A stretch of DNA of 64,000 nucleotides, taken from positions 124,001 through 188,000 of the forward strand of contig JANUSC010000363.1 of the NCBI GenBank assembly GCA_025200525.1, read 5' to 3'. Below are positions 45,939 to 59,967 of this stretch, piece by piece. This DNA comes from Camellia lanceoleosa. Taxonomy: Eukaryota; Streptophyta; Magnoliopsida; Ericales; Theaceae. A program made the translations under genes and the position numbers. Below the pieces are notes generated by a model. The model saw only the letters and a program-made list of their open reading frames with translations, was not told the origin of the DNA and did no database searches. Within the stretch, counting starts at the first letter, position 1. Each line of letters opens with the position of its first letter.

Positions 45939-48900
45939 GAAGCTGGCGCCCTCGTGGGCCTCAATGCTACAGTTCGGACTCAATTTGTGTTGGTTCTTAA
46001 CCTGATCTCGCAATGTGCAATGCAAGACTGATAAATCACCAAAGAGTCCAAATCCGACAAATCGTTTTGGGAAATAGATTTTTTTGACAGAAATGCCAAA
46101 CATGGACTGCATTGCTAGATACAGAGTCGCCACCTAAATATTTTTTATAAGAGAATTTAGGAAACCCTGACTCGTTTGCCTAAGGCCACGTGTCCGTCAT
46201 CACCAAAGTTGCCTCGGCTCGGAACTTGGGTACGATTGGGGAAGGTCAGCTATGAGCACCCCCACTCGCCCAATCAAAGATCGGCCTCTACTAACCATGA
46301 TATCTAGTTTTGAAAACATTATGTGCTCTTATTCCGGTTAATTAGCTAATCTTACTATGTGATGCGCACAACACAAAAGTATAGACTAGATCGCCTAATT
46401 TGGAACAAAACATTGCATATCCGCCCGTTTGGAAAATGGTTTGAAATTTGCTACTCGCAAGTAGGCTAAAATACGGATTTCAATGAGTTGTTCCAACTCA
46501 AACAATCCAACCTTCACCCGCGGGCATTCAGGCAGTAATATCACATAAGCACATAGTCACATGGTAAGCATGCTGTCATGTTAACATTCACACTCATGCG
46601 AGATGCTAAAGCATAAATACTTACATCGTACTCCGTGCCAAAGCAATGAATAAGTTAGTAATCATGCATGATCCTAGTTCAAGTTAACAAATGGCTAATG
46701 CATCGCATACAGAATTGTCATTAGAACAGGCTCTGCTAATCTAAGGATGACATGTGAAATGCGACAACTCGATGCACGTATTCAAGTTTGGAATTGAAAT
46801 ACTATGCGGTTAGCATGATGCGCCGAGCCCGGTGCATGCAAGACTGATGAATGATGCACGCATGCATATCATAAGGTAAGCTAAATTAAACATGCCATAA
46901 TACTAACCATCAAAGGAGGTAAGTAAAAGGGAGAAAGAAGTGGGGGTTGGAAGACATGCACACACGCACCCACACTTATTACAAATTCGCTCTCGCTCAG
47001 AGGGACCAAAAGAATAATACACTTTAACTAACCTACAAGCTGATTAAATAATTTACAGACCACCTAATTAATTTACAAATCAATTAAGCTAAGGAAAGCA
47101 TTAAAAGGCCTCGGGAAGAGGGATGTACGCGTGCTTGGATTGGCTTCGCCTGGAAATCCAATGCCATGCACAAGCTGCCTCTGTTTTCCCTGCTCTGCTC
47201 CTCTGAAAATGGCACAATTCCCAAGGTACACCTTATGAACACTGGGGAATGCCACCGACCATGAGGAATGGTCACCGGCCAAAGAGGAGTGGTCATCGAC
47301 AATCTATGGAGCTATCGGCCATCCATAATTGGTCAATTGGCACTTGATGTAGTCGACCGGCCAAAGCTTCCTGCAGAACTTGTTTTGACAGCAGCAGAGG
47401 GTAAAACAAGGCATGGCAATGCATTTCAAGCAAATATGTGCACCAATACACCCCTTATCATGTTTATGACTCAAAGGGAGGTGGCACTCGATTCTTGGAC
47501 CGCCAATCGCGCATTTCAATGCGTGATGGCCCAAGAAACCAAGTTGTGTATTTTCATGTCAAATGAAATGCAAACCAAATAAGCACATAAAGGCTCAACC
47601 TCTATCACTTGATTTCAAGAGGCAAGGCATGCATGTTCAATGCAATGCACCCTAGGCATGGAAACCAAGTAGGCAACCTGAACATGTGGCAAGCATGCAA
47701 AGCATATAACAAGTATGCAAGCTAATTGAACATGCAAGGTGCAATGCCAACATGCAAATATGCAAAATATATGGCGTGTTAAGCAATCAAAACAAAGATG
47801 AGAATGCATGCCAAATGCACTATGATTCAAGCATGCAACACATGCGGTAGGCCAAGTATTCAACAACACACAAGGCGAGCATGCAACAACACGCGAACAA
47901 TGGACTCATACCAAGATGGACAACTCTCTACTAAGCCCAAACAGTGGCCAAAGGCTATGGAAATGGGGCCAAATGCACATACAAGCATGCATGCATACAT
48001 GATCCAATTCCTAAGCATCAAAAGGCAACTTTTAAGCACACTTAAAGGGAGATAATCATGGACACATGGCAAGTATACCAAACTCTGAAATTGCATAAAA
48101 TAGAGGTGCCAAACCAACTAATTAAAGCAAGCAAAGTATGCAAACAAAGTCCACACACCTAAGGCTAACAAGCCAAAATCCAAGGTGGCTATACAAAGCA
48201 TGTCAAGCATGGTCAAGGTAACTAAAAATAGAGCTAAAGCATACTAAAACATACGCAAAAGCTTCACAAAGCTTGGCCAAAATCATGCTAGAACAAGGGT
48301 CAAAGCCTAAAGCATGTTAAGGCAAAATATGGCATTACAAGACAAGTATGCAAGGCATGCATGGTGTGTCTAAACCAACATAAAATAGAGGTAAAACATG
48401 GCAAAATACTACCAAATACCCACTAAGACATGGCCAACATGGTCTTAACAAGATGCTCACACATGAGGCTAAAATGGCCAATATTGAAGGCAACAAGGAG
48501 AGGGGATGGCCCTCTCCTTCTTAGGACCTTAAAGTACCATCCCCACCACTGAAATCCCTCAAGATTTCAATGGAGAGGGGGGCCAAACAAGGTGGGTCCA
48601 GGGCTCACCAAAAATGCACAAAATGGAGGCCAAACAAAGGCCTATGAGGGTCAAACAACCCCAAACAACAAAGCAACCTTAAACAACTATTTTAAGTAAA
48701 AACAAGACTTTTATATGTTATACACTAAGCTCAAAAACAGATGCAAGGTAGGCAAAAAGACTATGCAAAAATGGGGTATTTAAAGGTAAAGTTCTTACCC
48801 TTGTAGACCCCTTCAAGAACAGCACCCCAGCTGCTTTCCTTAGGCCAAAACCAGCTCAAGAACTCTAAAAATCACTCCTTAGTACCTTAGTAGCTAAAGG

Positions 48901-49552
48901 AAAGTGTAACTCTAGGTGTTTGTGGGCAAAACTATGAACAAAACACCTTAAACACCAAAGAGAGGGAGATATAATGATAGAATACATACAAGACTCAAAC
49001 CCTAATCTCAGACCTCTCTCTTGAACTTTTGCAACCTTTTGGAGGGAGGAGTGGCCCTCCCTTTATGGAGGATCACTCTTGCAAAGCTTACAAAACAAGC
49101 TAAGCAAGAGTGAAATCCCTCCATACACGTGTATGGAGGGGGTGAAAAGTGTATGCCAGCTAGCACAGCTAGCATTAAAATATCTGCAAAAGTAGATGCA
49201 CAGTGGTTGGCCAGCCGAAAATGCCAAATTGACCAAATACATGGTCAACCGACCAAAAAAAGTGCCGGCCGGCCATCACTAATGGCTGGTGGCAACAAAA
49301 CAGTGGCCGGTGGCCTCAAGCCATGGCCGGTGGGGTATGGGGATGGCCAACAAGCCATTCCCTGTCCTTCAGAAGCAAAACACAAGTGTTTGGTGCAAAA
49401 CCAAACACAAAACAGGCAAGTCAAGAGGTCTTGAGGCAAGGCGCATGGCCGAGACCTCCGGGAACTCAAGACGAACACGAACATGGATGACCACCGAGTG
49501 TTCAAATGGAGACGTCCAAGTCTTGAGGACGGTCAAAAATGGGGTGTCTACA
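45939..49552 (-). repeat. 5' LTR of the outer element (LTR3)
   Basis: 3.61 kb. By eye it differs from LTR1/LTR2 at roughly one base in six or seven, plus indels, consistent with a much older insertion. A TATA-like CATAAAG lies at 49,062-49,068 on the minus strand. A perfect 24-bp palindrome centred on CACGTG is at 49,117-49,140. ACCGGCC-type GC clusters lie at 47,250-47,365 and 49,205-49,345. It ends GGGGTGTCTACA. Confidence 0.85.
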
Positions 49553-52500
49553 GGAAGTTAATTCAAGAAACCACTATACCTTAGCGATCTATTTGGAAAG
49601 TAAACAAAAAAATGAAGTTGAATAGAATAGGAAATTGAATAAAAATGGAAGTTGCATAAAATTAAAAATGGAAGTTCATTCAAGAAACCACTATACCTTA
49701 CGATCTATTTAGAAATTAAATAAAAAAGGAAGTTCAATAGAAAAGAAAATTGAATAAAAATGCAAGTTGAATAAAAATAAAAATGGAAGTTGCCTAAAAT
49801 TAACAATGGAAGTTAATTCAAGAAACCACTATTCCTTAACGATCTATTTGGAAAGTAAATAAAAAAGGAAGTTGAATAGAAAAGGAAATTGAATCAAAAT
49901 GGAAATTGAATAAAAATAAAAAAATAGTAATTTGGGTTGCTAACATGTATGGATCACTTGGCGAAAATCTCATTTTTTTCACATTGTTAATTTTAGACAA
50001 CTTTCATTTTTATTGAGTTTCCTTTTCTACTCAACTTCCTTTTTATTTAATACTCAAATAGATCGTTAAGGTATGGTGGTTTCTTGAATGAACGTCCATT
50101 GTTAATTTTATTCAACTTCCATTTTTAATTTTATGCAACTTCTATTTTTATTTTTATTCATCTTCCATTTTTATCCAATTTCCTTTTCTATTCAACATCC
50201 TTTTTTATTTAATTACCAAATAGATCATTAAGGTATAGTGGTTTCTTGAATGAACTTCCATTTTTAGTTTTATGCAACTTCCATTTTATTCAATTTACTA
50301 TTCTATTCAACTTCATTTTTTTATTTAACTTCCAGATAGATCGTCAAGGTATAGTGGTTTCTTGAATTAACTTCCATTGTTAATTTTAGGCAACTTGCAT
50401 TTTATTCAATTTTGTTTTCTATTCAACTTCCTTTTTTATTTAATTTCCAATTAGATCGTTAAGGTGTAGTGGTTTCTTGAATGAACTTCCATTGTTAATT
50501 TTATGCAACTTCCATTTTATTCAACTTCCTTTGTTTTTAATTTCCAAATAGATCGTTAAGGTATAATGGTTTCTCGAATGAACTTCCATTTTTAATTTTA
50601 TGAAACATCAATTTTTAATTTTATGCAACTTCCATTTTATTTTTACTCAACTTCCATTTTTATTCAATATACTTTTCTATTCAACTTTCTTTTTATTTAA
50701 TTTCCAAATAGATCGTTAAGGTATAGGTGTTTCTTAAATGAATTGCCATTTTTATTTTTATGCAACTTCCATTTTGTTTTTATCAATTTCCTTTTCTATT
50801 CAACATCCTGTTTTATTTAATTTCCAAATAGATCATTAAGTTATAGTGGTTTATTGAATGAACTTCCATTGTTAATTTTATGCAACTTCCATTTTTATTT
50901 TTATTCAATTTCCTTTTCTATTCAACTTCATTTTTTATTTAATTTCCAAATAGATCGTTAAGGTATGGTGGTTTCTTGAATGAACTTACATTTTTAATTT
51001 GATGCAGTTTTCATTTTTATTTTTATTCAACTTCCGTTTTTATTCAATTTCTTTTTCTATTCGACTTCCTTTTTTCATTTAATTTCCAAATAGATCGTTA
51101 AGATATAGTGCTTTCTTAAATGAACTTCCGTTTTAAATTTTATGCAACTTCCATTTTTATTCAATTTCCTATTCTATTCAACTTAATTTTTTTTTATTTA
51201 ATTTCCACATAGATCGCTAAGGTATAGTAGTTTCTTGAATTAACTTCCATTGTTAATTTTAGGCAACTTCAATTTTTATTTTTATTCAACTTCAATTTTT
51301 ATTCAATTTCCATTTCTATTCAACTTCCTTTTTTAGTAAATTTCCAAATAGATCGTTAAGTATAGTGGTTTCTTCAATGAACTGCCATTTTTAATTTTAT
51401 ACAACTTTTATTTTTATTTTTATTCAACTACCATTTATATTTAATTTCCAAATAGATCGTTAAGTATAGTGGTTTCTTCAATGAACTGCCATTTTTAATT
51501 TTATACAACTTTTATTTTTATTTTTATTCAACTACCATTTATATTTAATTTCCAAATAGATCATTATGGCATAGTGGTTTATTGCATGAACTTCAATTTT
51601 TAATTTTATGCAACTTCCATTTTTATTCAATTCTATTTTCTATTCAACTTCCTTTTTTATTTAATTTCCAAATAGATCGTTAAGGTATAGTGTGATCTTG
51701 AATGAACTTCCATTTTTAATTTTATGCAACTTTCTTTTTCATTTAATTTCCAAATATATCGTTAAGGTATAGTGGTTTCTTGAATGAACTTCCATTATTA
51801 ATTTTATGCAACTTCCATTTTTATTTAACTTCCTTTGTTTTTTAATTTCCAAATAGATCGTTAAGGTATTATGGTTTCTTGAATTAACTTCCATTGTTAA
51901 TTTTGTCCAACTTCCATTTTTATTCAACTTCCTTTGTTTTTTAATTTCCAAATAGATCGTTAATGTATAGTGGTTTCTTGAATGAACTTCCATTTTTAAT
52001 TTTATACAACTTCCATTTTTATTTTTATTCATCTTCCAATTTTATCCAATTTCCTTTTCTATTCAACTTCTTCTTTGATTTAATTTCCCAACAGATCTTC
52101 ATGGTATAGTGGTTTCTTGAATGAGCTTCAATTGTGAATTTTATGCAACTTCCTTTTTTATTTTTATTCAATTTCCCTTTCTATTCAACTGCCTTTTTTA
52201 TTTAATTTCCAAATAGATCGTTTTGGTATATTCGTTTCTTGAATGAACATCCATTGTTAATTTTATACAACTTGCTTTTTTATTTAATTTCCAAATAGAT
52301 TGTTCAGGTATAATGGTTTCTTGAAAGAACTTCCATTATAAGTTTTAGGCAACTTCCATTTTTAATTTTATTCAACATTCTATTTTTATTCAATTTCCTT
52401 TTCTATTCAACTTTCTTTTTATTTAATTTCCAAATAAATCGTTAAGGTATACTGGTTTCTTGAATGAACTTCCATTATTATTTTATGCAACTTCCATTTT

Positions 52501-55500
52501 TAAATTTATGCAACTTCCATTTTTATTTTTACTCAACTTCGATTTCTATTCAATTTCCTTTGCGCACAATTTCCAAGTTGAACTTTCTATTTGGAAATAA
52601 AATAAAAAATGAAGTTGAATAGAAAGGGAAATTGAATAAAAATAACAATGGAAGGTCATTCAGGAAACCACTATACCTTAACGATCTATTTGGAAATTAA
52701 ATAAAAAAGGAAGTTGAATAGAAAACAAAATTGAATGAAAATGCAAGTTGCCTAAAATTAACAATGGAAGTTAATTCAAGAAACCATTATACCTTAGTGA
52801 TCTATTTGGAAAGTAAATAAAAAATGAAGTTGAATAGAATAGGAAATGGAATAAAAATGGAAGTTGCATAAAACTAAAAATGGAAGTTCATTAAGAAAAG
52901 GAAATTAAAGAAAAAAGGAAGTTGAATAGAAATGGAAATTGAAGAAAAATGGAAGTTGCATAAAATTAAAAATCGAAGTTTATTCAAAAAACCATTATAC
53001 CCTACAGATCTATCCGGAAATTAAATAAAAAAGGAAGTTGAAGAGAGAAAATAATTGAATACAAATGGAAGTTACATAAAATTAAAAATGGAATTTGCAG
53101 GAAATTAACAATGGAATTTAATTCAATAAACTATTATACCCTTAACGATCTATTTGGAAATTAAATATAAAAAGAAGTTGAATAGAAAAGGAAATTGAAT
53201 AAAAATGGAAGTTGAATAAAAATAAAACTGAAAGTTAATTGAAGAAACCACTATACCTTAACGATCTATTTGGAAATTAAATAAGAAAAGGAAACTGAAC
53301 AGAAAAGGAAATTGAATAAAAATGGAAGTTGAATAAAAATAAAAATGGAAGTTGCATAAAATTAAAAATGGAAGTTGAATAAAAATAAATATGGAAGTTG
53401 CATAAAATAATAATGGAAGTTCATTCAAGAAAACACTATACCTTAACGATTTATTTGGAAATTAAATAAAAAAGAAAGTTGAACAGAAAAGAAAATTGAA
53501 TAAAAATGGAAGTTGAATAAAAATAAAAATGGAAGTTGCATAAAATTAACAATGTAAGTTCATTCAAGAAACCACTATACCTTAACGATCTATTTGGAAA
53601 TTAAATAACAAAGAAGATGAACAGAAAAGGAAATTGAATAAAAATGGAAGTGGAATAAAATTAAAATGGAAGTTGTATCAAGAAACTACTATACCTTGAC
53701 GATCTATTTGGAAATTAAATAAAACAGAAGTCGAATAGAAAAGGAAATTGATAAAAATGGAAGTTGAATAAAAATTAAAAATGGAGGTTCATTCAAGAAA
53801 GCACTATATCTTAACGATGTATTACAAATTTAATAAAAAAGGAAGTTGAATAAAAATAAAAATGGAAGTTGCATAAAATTGAAATAGAAGTTCATTCAAG
53901 AAACCACTATACCTTAACGATCTATTTGGAAATTAAATAAAATGGAAGTTCAATAAAAATAAAACTGGAAGTTGCCTTAAATTAACAATGGAAGTTAATT
54001 CAAGAAACCACTATACGTTAACGATCAATTTGGAAATTAAATAAAAAAGAAAGATAGATAGAAAAACAAATTGAATAAAAATGGAAGTTGAATAAAAATA
54101 AAAATGGAAGTTGCATAAAATTCAATTTCTAAATAGATCGTTAAGGTATAGTGGTTTTTTGAAACAACTTCCATTTTTAATTATATGCAACTTCCATTTA
54201 TATTCAATTCTATTTTCTATTCAACTTCCTTTTTTATTTAATTTCCAAATAGATCGTTAAGTTATAGTGGTTTCTTGAATGAACTTCCATTTTTAATTTT
54301 ATGCAACTTCCATTTTTATTTTTATTTTTATTCAACTTCCATATTTATTTAATTTACTTTTCTATTCAACTTCCTTTTATATTTAATTTCCAAATAGATC
54401 GTTAAGGTATAGTGATTTTTTGAATGCACTTCCATTGTTAATTTTATGCAACTTCCATTTTTATTTTTATTCAACTTCCGTTTTTATTCAATTTCCTTTT
54501 CTATTCAACTTCCTTTTTTTATTTAATTTCCAAATAGATCGTTAAGGTATAGTGGTTTCTTGAATGAACTTCCATTGTTAATTTTATGCAACTTCATTTT
54601 TATTTTTATTCATCTTCCATTTTTATCCAATTTCCTTTTCTATTCAACTACCTTTTTTATATTTATTCAACTTCCATTGGTATTTAATTTCCTTTTCTAT
54701 TCAACTTCTTTTTTTATTTAATTTCCAGATAGATCGTTAAGTTATAGTGGTTTCTTGAATGAACTTCCATTTTCAATTTTATGCAACTTTTATTTTTATT
54801 CAATTTCCTTTTTTCTTTAATTTCCAAATAGATCGTTAACGTATATTGGTTTCTTGACTGAACTTCCATTTTTTATTTTATGCAACTTCCATTTTTATTT
54901 TTGTTCAACTTTCATTTTTATTAATTTCCTTTTCTATTTAACTTTCTTTTTTATTTCATTTTCAAATAGATCGTTAAGGTATAGTGGTTTCTTGAATGAA
55001 CTTCCACTTTTTAATTTCATGCAACTTCTATTTTTATTCGATTTCCTTTTCTATTCAACTTTATTTTTTATTTAATTTCTAAATCGATCGTTAAGGTATA
55101 GTGGTTTCTTGAATGAACTTCCATTTTTTATTTTATGCAACTTCCCTTTTTATTCAATTTCCTTTTCTGTTCAGCTTCTTCTTTTTATTTAATTTCCAAA
55201 TAGATCATTAAGGTATAGTGGTTTCTTGAATTACATTCCATTGTTAATTTTAGGCAACTTGCATTTTTATTCAATTTTGTTTTTCTATTCAACTTCCTTT
55301 TTTATTTAATTTCCAAATAGATCGTTAAGGTATAGTGGTTTCTACTTGGACATTAAATAAAAAAGGAAGTTGAATAGATCGTTAAGTTATAGTGGTTTCT
55401 CGAATGAACTTCCACTTTTAACTTTATGCAACTTCCCCTTGGAAGTTGAATAGAAAAAGAAATTGAATAAAAATTGAAGTTGAATAAAAACAAAAACGGA

Positions 55501-58000
55501 AGTTGCATTTAAGAAACCACTCTACCTTAACGATCTATTTGGGAATTAAATAAAAAAATGAAGTTGAATAGAAAAAGAAATTGAATAAAAATGGAAGTTG
55601 CATAAAAATAACTATGGAAGTTGCATAAAATTACAAATGGAAGTTTATTTAAGAAACCACTATACCTTAACGATCTATTTGGGGATTAAATAAAAAGAGA
55701 AGTTGAATAGAAAAGAAAATTGAATAAAAATAAAAATGGAAGTTGCGTAAGATTAACAATGGAAGTTCATTGAAGAAAACACTATACCTTAACAATCTAT
55801 TTGGAAATTAAAGAAAAAAAGGGCGTTCAATAGAAATGGAAATTGTATAAAAATGGAAGTTAAATAAAATTAAAAAATGAATAAAAATGGAAAGGGAAGT
55901 TGAATAAAAATAAAAAAAAGGAAGTTAATTCAAGAAACCACTATACCTTAACGATCTGTTTGGAAATTAAATAAAAAAGGAAGTTGCATAAAATTAACAA
56001 TGGCTGTTCATTCAAGAAACAAATATACCAAAACGATTTATTTGGAAATTAAATAAAAAAGGCAGTTGAATAGAAAGGGAAATTGAATAAAGATGGTAAT
56101 TGAAATTAAATAAAAAAGGAAGTTGAATAGAAAAGGAAATTGGATAAAAATGGAAGTTGCATAAAATTAAAAATGGCAATTCATTCAAAAAACCACTATA
56201 CCTTAACAATCTATTTGGAAATTAAACATAAAAAGAAGTTGAATAGAAATGGAAGTTCATTCAAGAAACCACTATACCTTAACGATTTATTTGTAAATTA
56301 AAAAAAAGAGGAAGTTGAATAGAAAATGAAATTTAATAAAAAAGGAAGTTGAATAAAAATAAAAATGGATGTTTCATAAAATTAAAAATGGAAGTTCATT
56401 CAAGAAACCACTATACATTAATGATCTATTTGGAAATCGAATAAAAAATGAAGTTGAATAGAAAGGAAATTGAACTTCCTGTTAATTTTATGCAACTTCC
56501 ATTTTTATTTTATTCCACTTCCATTTTTATTCAACTTCCTTTTTTATTGAACTTCTTTTTTTATTTAATTTCCACATAGATCGTAAAGGTATAGTGGTTT
56601 CTTGAATGAACTTTCAATGTTAATTTTATGCAACTTCAATTTTTAACTTTATTCAACTTCAATTTTTATTCAATTTCCATTTCTATTCAACTTCCTTTTT
56701 TATTTAATTTCCAAATAGATCGTTAAGGTATAGTGGTTTTCTGAATGAACTTCCAATGTTAATTTTATGCAACTTCAATTTTTAATTTTATTCAACTTCC
56801 AATTTTATTCAATTTCCATTTTTATTCAACTTCCTTTTTTCTTTAATTTCCGAATAGATTGTTAAGGTATGGTGGTTTCTTCAATTAACTTCCATTGTTA
56901 ATCTTATGCAACTTCCATTCTTGTTTTTATTCAATTTCCTTTTCTATTCAACGTCTTTTTTTATTTAATTTCCAAATAGATCGTTAGGGTATAGTAGTAT
57001 ATTGAATGAACTTCCATTGTTAATTTTATGCAACTTCCATTTTTATTCAACTTCATTTTTTTATTTAATTTCCAAATAGATCGTTAAGCTATAGTGGTTT
57101 ATTGAATGAACTTCCATTGTTAATTTTATGCAACTTCCATTTTTATTCGATTTCTTTTCCTATTCAACTTCATTTTTTTATTTAATTTCCAAATAGATCG
57201 TTAAGGTACAGTGGTTTCTTGAATGAACCTCCATTTTTAAATTTATGCAACATCCATTTTCGTTTTCTTGCAACTTCCATTTTTATTCAATTTCCTTTTC
57301 TATTCAACTTCCTGTTTTATTTAATTTTCAAATAAATCGCTAAGGTATTGTGGTTTCTTCAATGAACTTACATTGTTAATTTTATTCAACTTTCATTTTT
57401 ATTCAATTTCCTTTTCTATTCGTCTTCCTTTTTTATTGAATTTCCAAATAGATCGTTAAGGTATAGTAGTTTCTTGAATGAACTTCCATTTTTAATTTTA
57501 TTCAACTTCCATTTTTATTCAACTTCCTTTTTTATTTAATTTCCAAATAGATTGTTACGGTATAGTGGTTTCTTCAATAAACTTTTATTGTTAATTTTAT
57601 GCAATTTGCATTTTTACTTTGAATGAACTTCAATTTCTTTTTTGAATGAATTGCCATTTTTAATTTTATGCAACTTCCATTTTTGTTTTTATTCAATTTC
57701 CATTTCTATTCAACGTCCTTTTTTATTTAATTTCCTTTTTTCTTTAATTTCCAAATAGATCGTTAAGGTTTAGTGATTTCTTCAATAATAGATCGTTAAG
57801 GTATAGTGGTTTCTTCAATGAACTTCCATTGTTAATTTTATGAAACTTCCACTTTTATTTTTATTCAACTTCCATTTTTATTCAATTTCCTTTTCTATTC
57901 GACTTCCTTTTTTATTTAATTTCCAAATAGATTGTTAAGGTATAGTGGTTTCATGAATGAACTTCCATTGTTAATTTTATGCAACTTCCATTTTTATTTT
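49553..58000. repeat. AT-rich satellite, block 2
   Basis: Same monomer as block 1. Strand orientation changes at about 49,980, 52,575, 54,120, 55,345-55,440 and 56,475. A 57-bp non-satellite piece lies at 49,925-49,981. An exact 104-bp duplication is at 51,341-51,548. No genes. Confidence 0.93.
51341..51548. repeat. Exact 104-bp tandem duplication in satellite
   Basis: 51,341-51,444 and 51,445-51,548 read identically, including private variants (GTTAAGTATAG lacking a G, and CAACTACCATTTATATTT). Neighbouring monomers differ from each other at many positions, so this copy event is recent. Confidence 0.88.
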
Positions 58001-59967
58001 TATAGCGATCCCGGGTCTACCCCTTGTTGTATAGTGATCCGGACATGTGTCCGTGGATGTTGGTAGTGGATTGTTGTCCTGTTTACGTCCTTTCATATAT
58101 TGTATTTGAGTTATAGGATGTGTTGGGCAGTTTTGTTTCAGGTTGGTTGTGTTTGGGAGCCAAGGTTCTTTGCCTTTTTTTTGTCCTTCGCTCGGCGAGT
58201 TGTTGGTTCGGCGAGAGTTGAGTTTTGGTCGTGGGTCGAGCCGAAGCGGCGGCTGCGTCTGGCGGACTGAACACCATGATTTCTGGCTCGAGCGAGCTGT
58301 TCTTCGCTCAAGCGATCTGGTTCGGTATTCGCCGGCGGCGGTTTCGCCGGCGTCGTCTAGTTCGAACTGAAGAAGGGTCGAGCTCCTGGCTCGAGCGAGC
58401 TTCTAGGATGTTGGCTCGAGCGAAACCTTCTTGGCTCGAGCTACGGTTTTCTATGTCTGGTCGCTCGAGCGACCAAGTCTTCGCTCGAGCGAGCCTATTT
58501 ATATCAGTTCGACAGCAGCGAGTCTCAAATCAGATTTTTTATAAACTTTTGATCTAATCTTCAAGATCTGAGAGCCTCTCTCTCTAACTTTATATTCTCT
58601 CTAAGGATTGATCTACCTAGGATCATTTCCTACCCTTCTTGCTTTGTTAAAAAGGTAGAGGTCGTCGGGGGCTTCGATCTAATCTGAAAAAGTCGGTGTT
58701 TGGAGCATTTTGATCTTTGGGTCTTCATCTCCTTTTGGGCTTAAACTTTGAGGTAGGGATATCCTACTCCTCTTTATGGATTCTGTCTTTAAATTTTGAC
58801 ATTTTGATGTGTTGGGGATAGTTGCGTAATTTTGGGAAAGTTTGGGGCTTTTATGCAATTTTATAAAAGTTTGGGGTTTGTTTTAAATAAACCAATATGT
58901 ATGTTTGGTACATAGAAATGAGATTAATGTGGAATCATTGATGAGAATGGAACCTTTAGGGTTGAATGTTAATTATGGAAAATGCTATAATTATATTATT
59001 TAATTAATTGGGATAATTAATTGTGGAATTGAGATGTTGATTATATATCCATTGTGTATTTATTTTCTGTTTAGAAATATCTGCTTTGGGCTATCGGTGG
59101 AGGATAGTCTTGATTGTTGTAGACAATGCATGATGATTAGGTGAATTAAAACCAATTATTGAAATGTGTCATAGAGTATGACAGTTGAAGAATACATTAA
59201 CTTTATGTATTGATTTGTGATGTGTATAATTGTTGTTTATATGCATTGTGTTGTGTTGGAGGAGATAGGGGATGTACTCCGCGGTTTAGGGAAAGATAGG
59301 GGATGTACCTCTAAACCGGATGTTGTTTGGGAGAAGACAGGGGATGGACTCCGTAGATAGAGCTCATATGCTTGTCTTGAAAAATATAGATCTGACCCAT
59401 GTGCTTGTCTTGGAAATGTGAAGTAGCTTATATGCTTACCAGTGGTTGTATAGATATAACTAATATGTTTATCTATGTAGAAATGGAAAGGAAGGGAATA
59501 TAGACTTGAATGTCTTGGAATTGTAGTAAATTGAAAAAGAATGTGAAAGTGTTGACCAATGTATCAACTGTTAACCTTTTAGGCGTTATTCATAATTGGT
59601 TTAGTATATTTCTACTGGGGTGTGGCTCACCCTATATGGGAACATCATTTTCAGGTACCTGCAGCATGCCACCTCCAAGGACTTAGCTTGGGAGGCTAGT
59701 GGCGGATGGACTTTTTGACTTCTATTTATTTTTGATGTGTTACATGTAACCTCAAGCCAAGGGCTTTACGTGTATTGAGCTAGAGCTCTCTTGATTGTAA
59801 CCAAGTGTTAACTTGGAAAGTTGTAAGCCTTTAAGGCACCCGCTTTTATTGTTTACATGTAATACTTTTATGCAAGCAGTTTCGATTAAATAGAAGAAGG
59901 TGGACTTTTATTATGTTGATGCATGTTCAATTGATGGGTTTACTGTCATTATTTTGAGGGCGTTACA
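58001..59967 (+). repeat. Solo Tekay-like LTR (LTR-C)
   Basis: Runs TATAGCGATC to GGGCGTTACA, 1.97 kb, plus orientation. ATTTT precedes it (57,996-58,000) and follows it (59,968-59,972), which would be a 5-bp target-site duplication, though weak evidence in such AT-rich DNA. The satellite continues in the same phase and orientation on both sides. With no internal region it is a solo LTR, the usual product of LTR-LTR recombination. Contains the CGGTTTAG/CTAAACCGG hairpin (about 59,281-59,320). Confidence 0.88.
58275..58505 (+). promoter_or_regulatory. CGCTCGAGCG array and TATA box in LTR-C
   Basis: Seven GCTCGAGCG-like cores between 58,281 and 58,495, several continuing as GCTCGAGCGAGC, followed immediately by the TATA box TATTTATATC (58,496-58,505). 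A CT-rich leader follows (CCTCTCTCTCTAAC). The tight spacing to TATA makes this the best-supported promoter of the family. Confidence 0.65.

Larger units (their letters stand above)
16368..49552 (-). mobile_element. Outer (older) non-autonomous Tat-lineage retrotransposon carrying an antisense PMD gene
   Basis: Minus-strand element. The 5' LTR is 45,939-49,552, followed leftward by a decayed primer site, Gag (45,195-44,171), a non-coding middle, the antisense PMD gene, a polypurine tract and a 117-bp stub of the 3' LTR (16,368-16,484). The 20,294-38,563 interval is a later insertion, so the element itself is about 15 kb. No protease, RT or integrase is recognisable. The right end (GTGTCTACA then GGAAGTTAATTC) enters satellite directly. 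The left partner repeat is lost, because most of the 3' LTR has been deleted at a junction with LTR-B. Confidence 0.83.

Noticed and set aside
20294..49552. Tandem array of elements sharing LTRs (LTR-body-LTR-body-LTR)
   Set aside because: At first sight three LTRs and two bodies suggest this, but the GTCGC duplication and the split PMD exon show nesting of one element inside the other.
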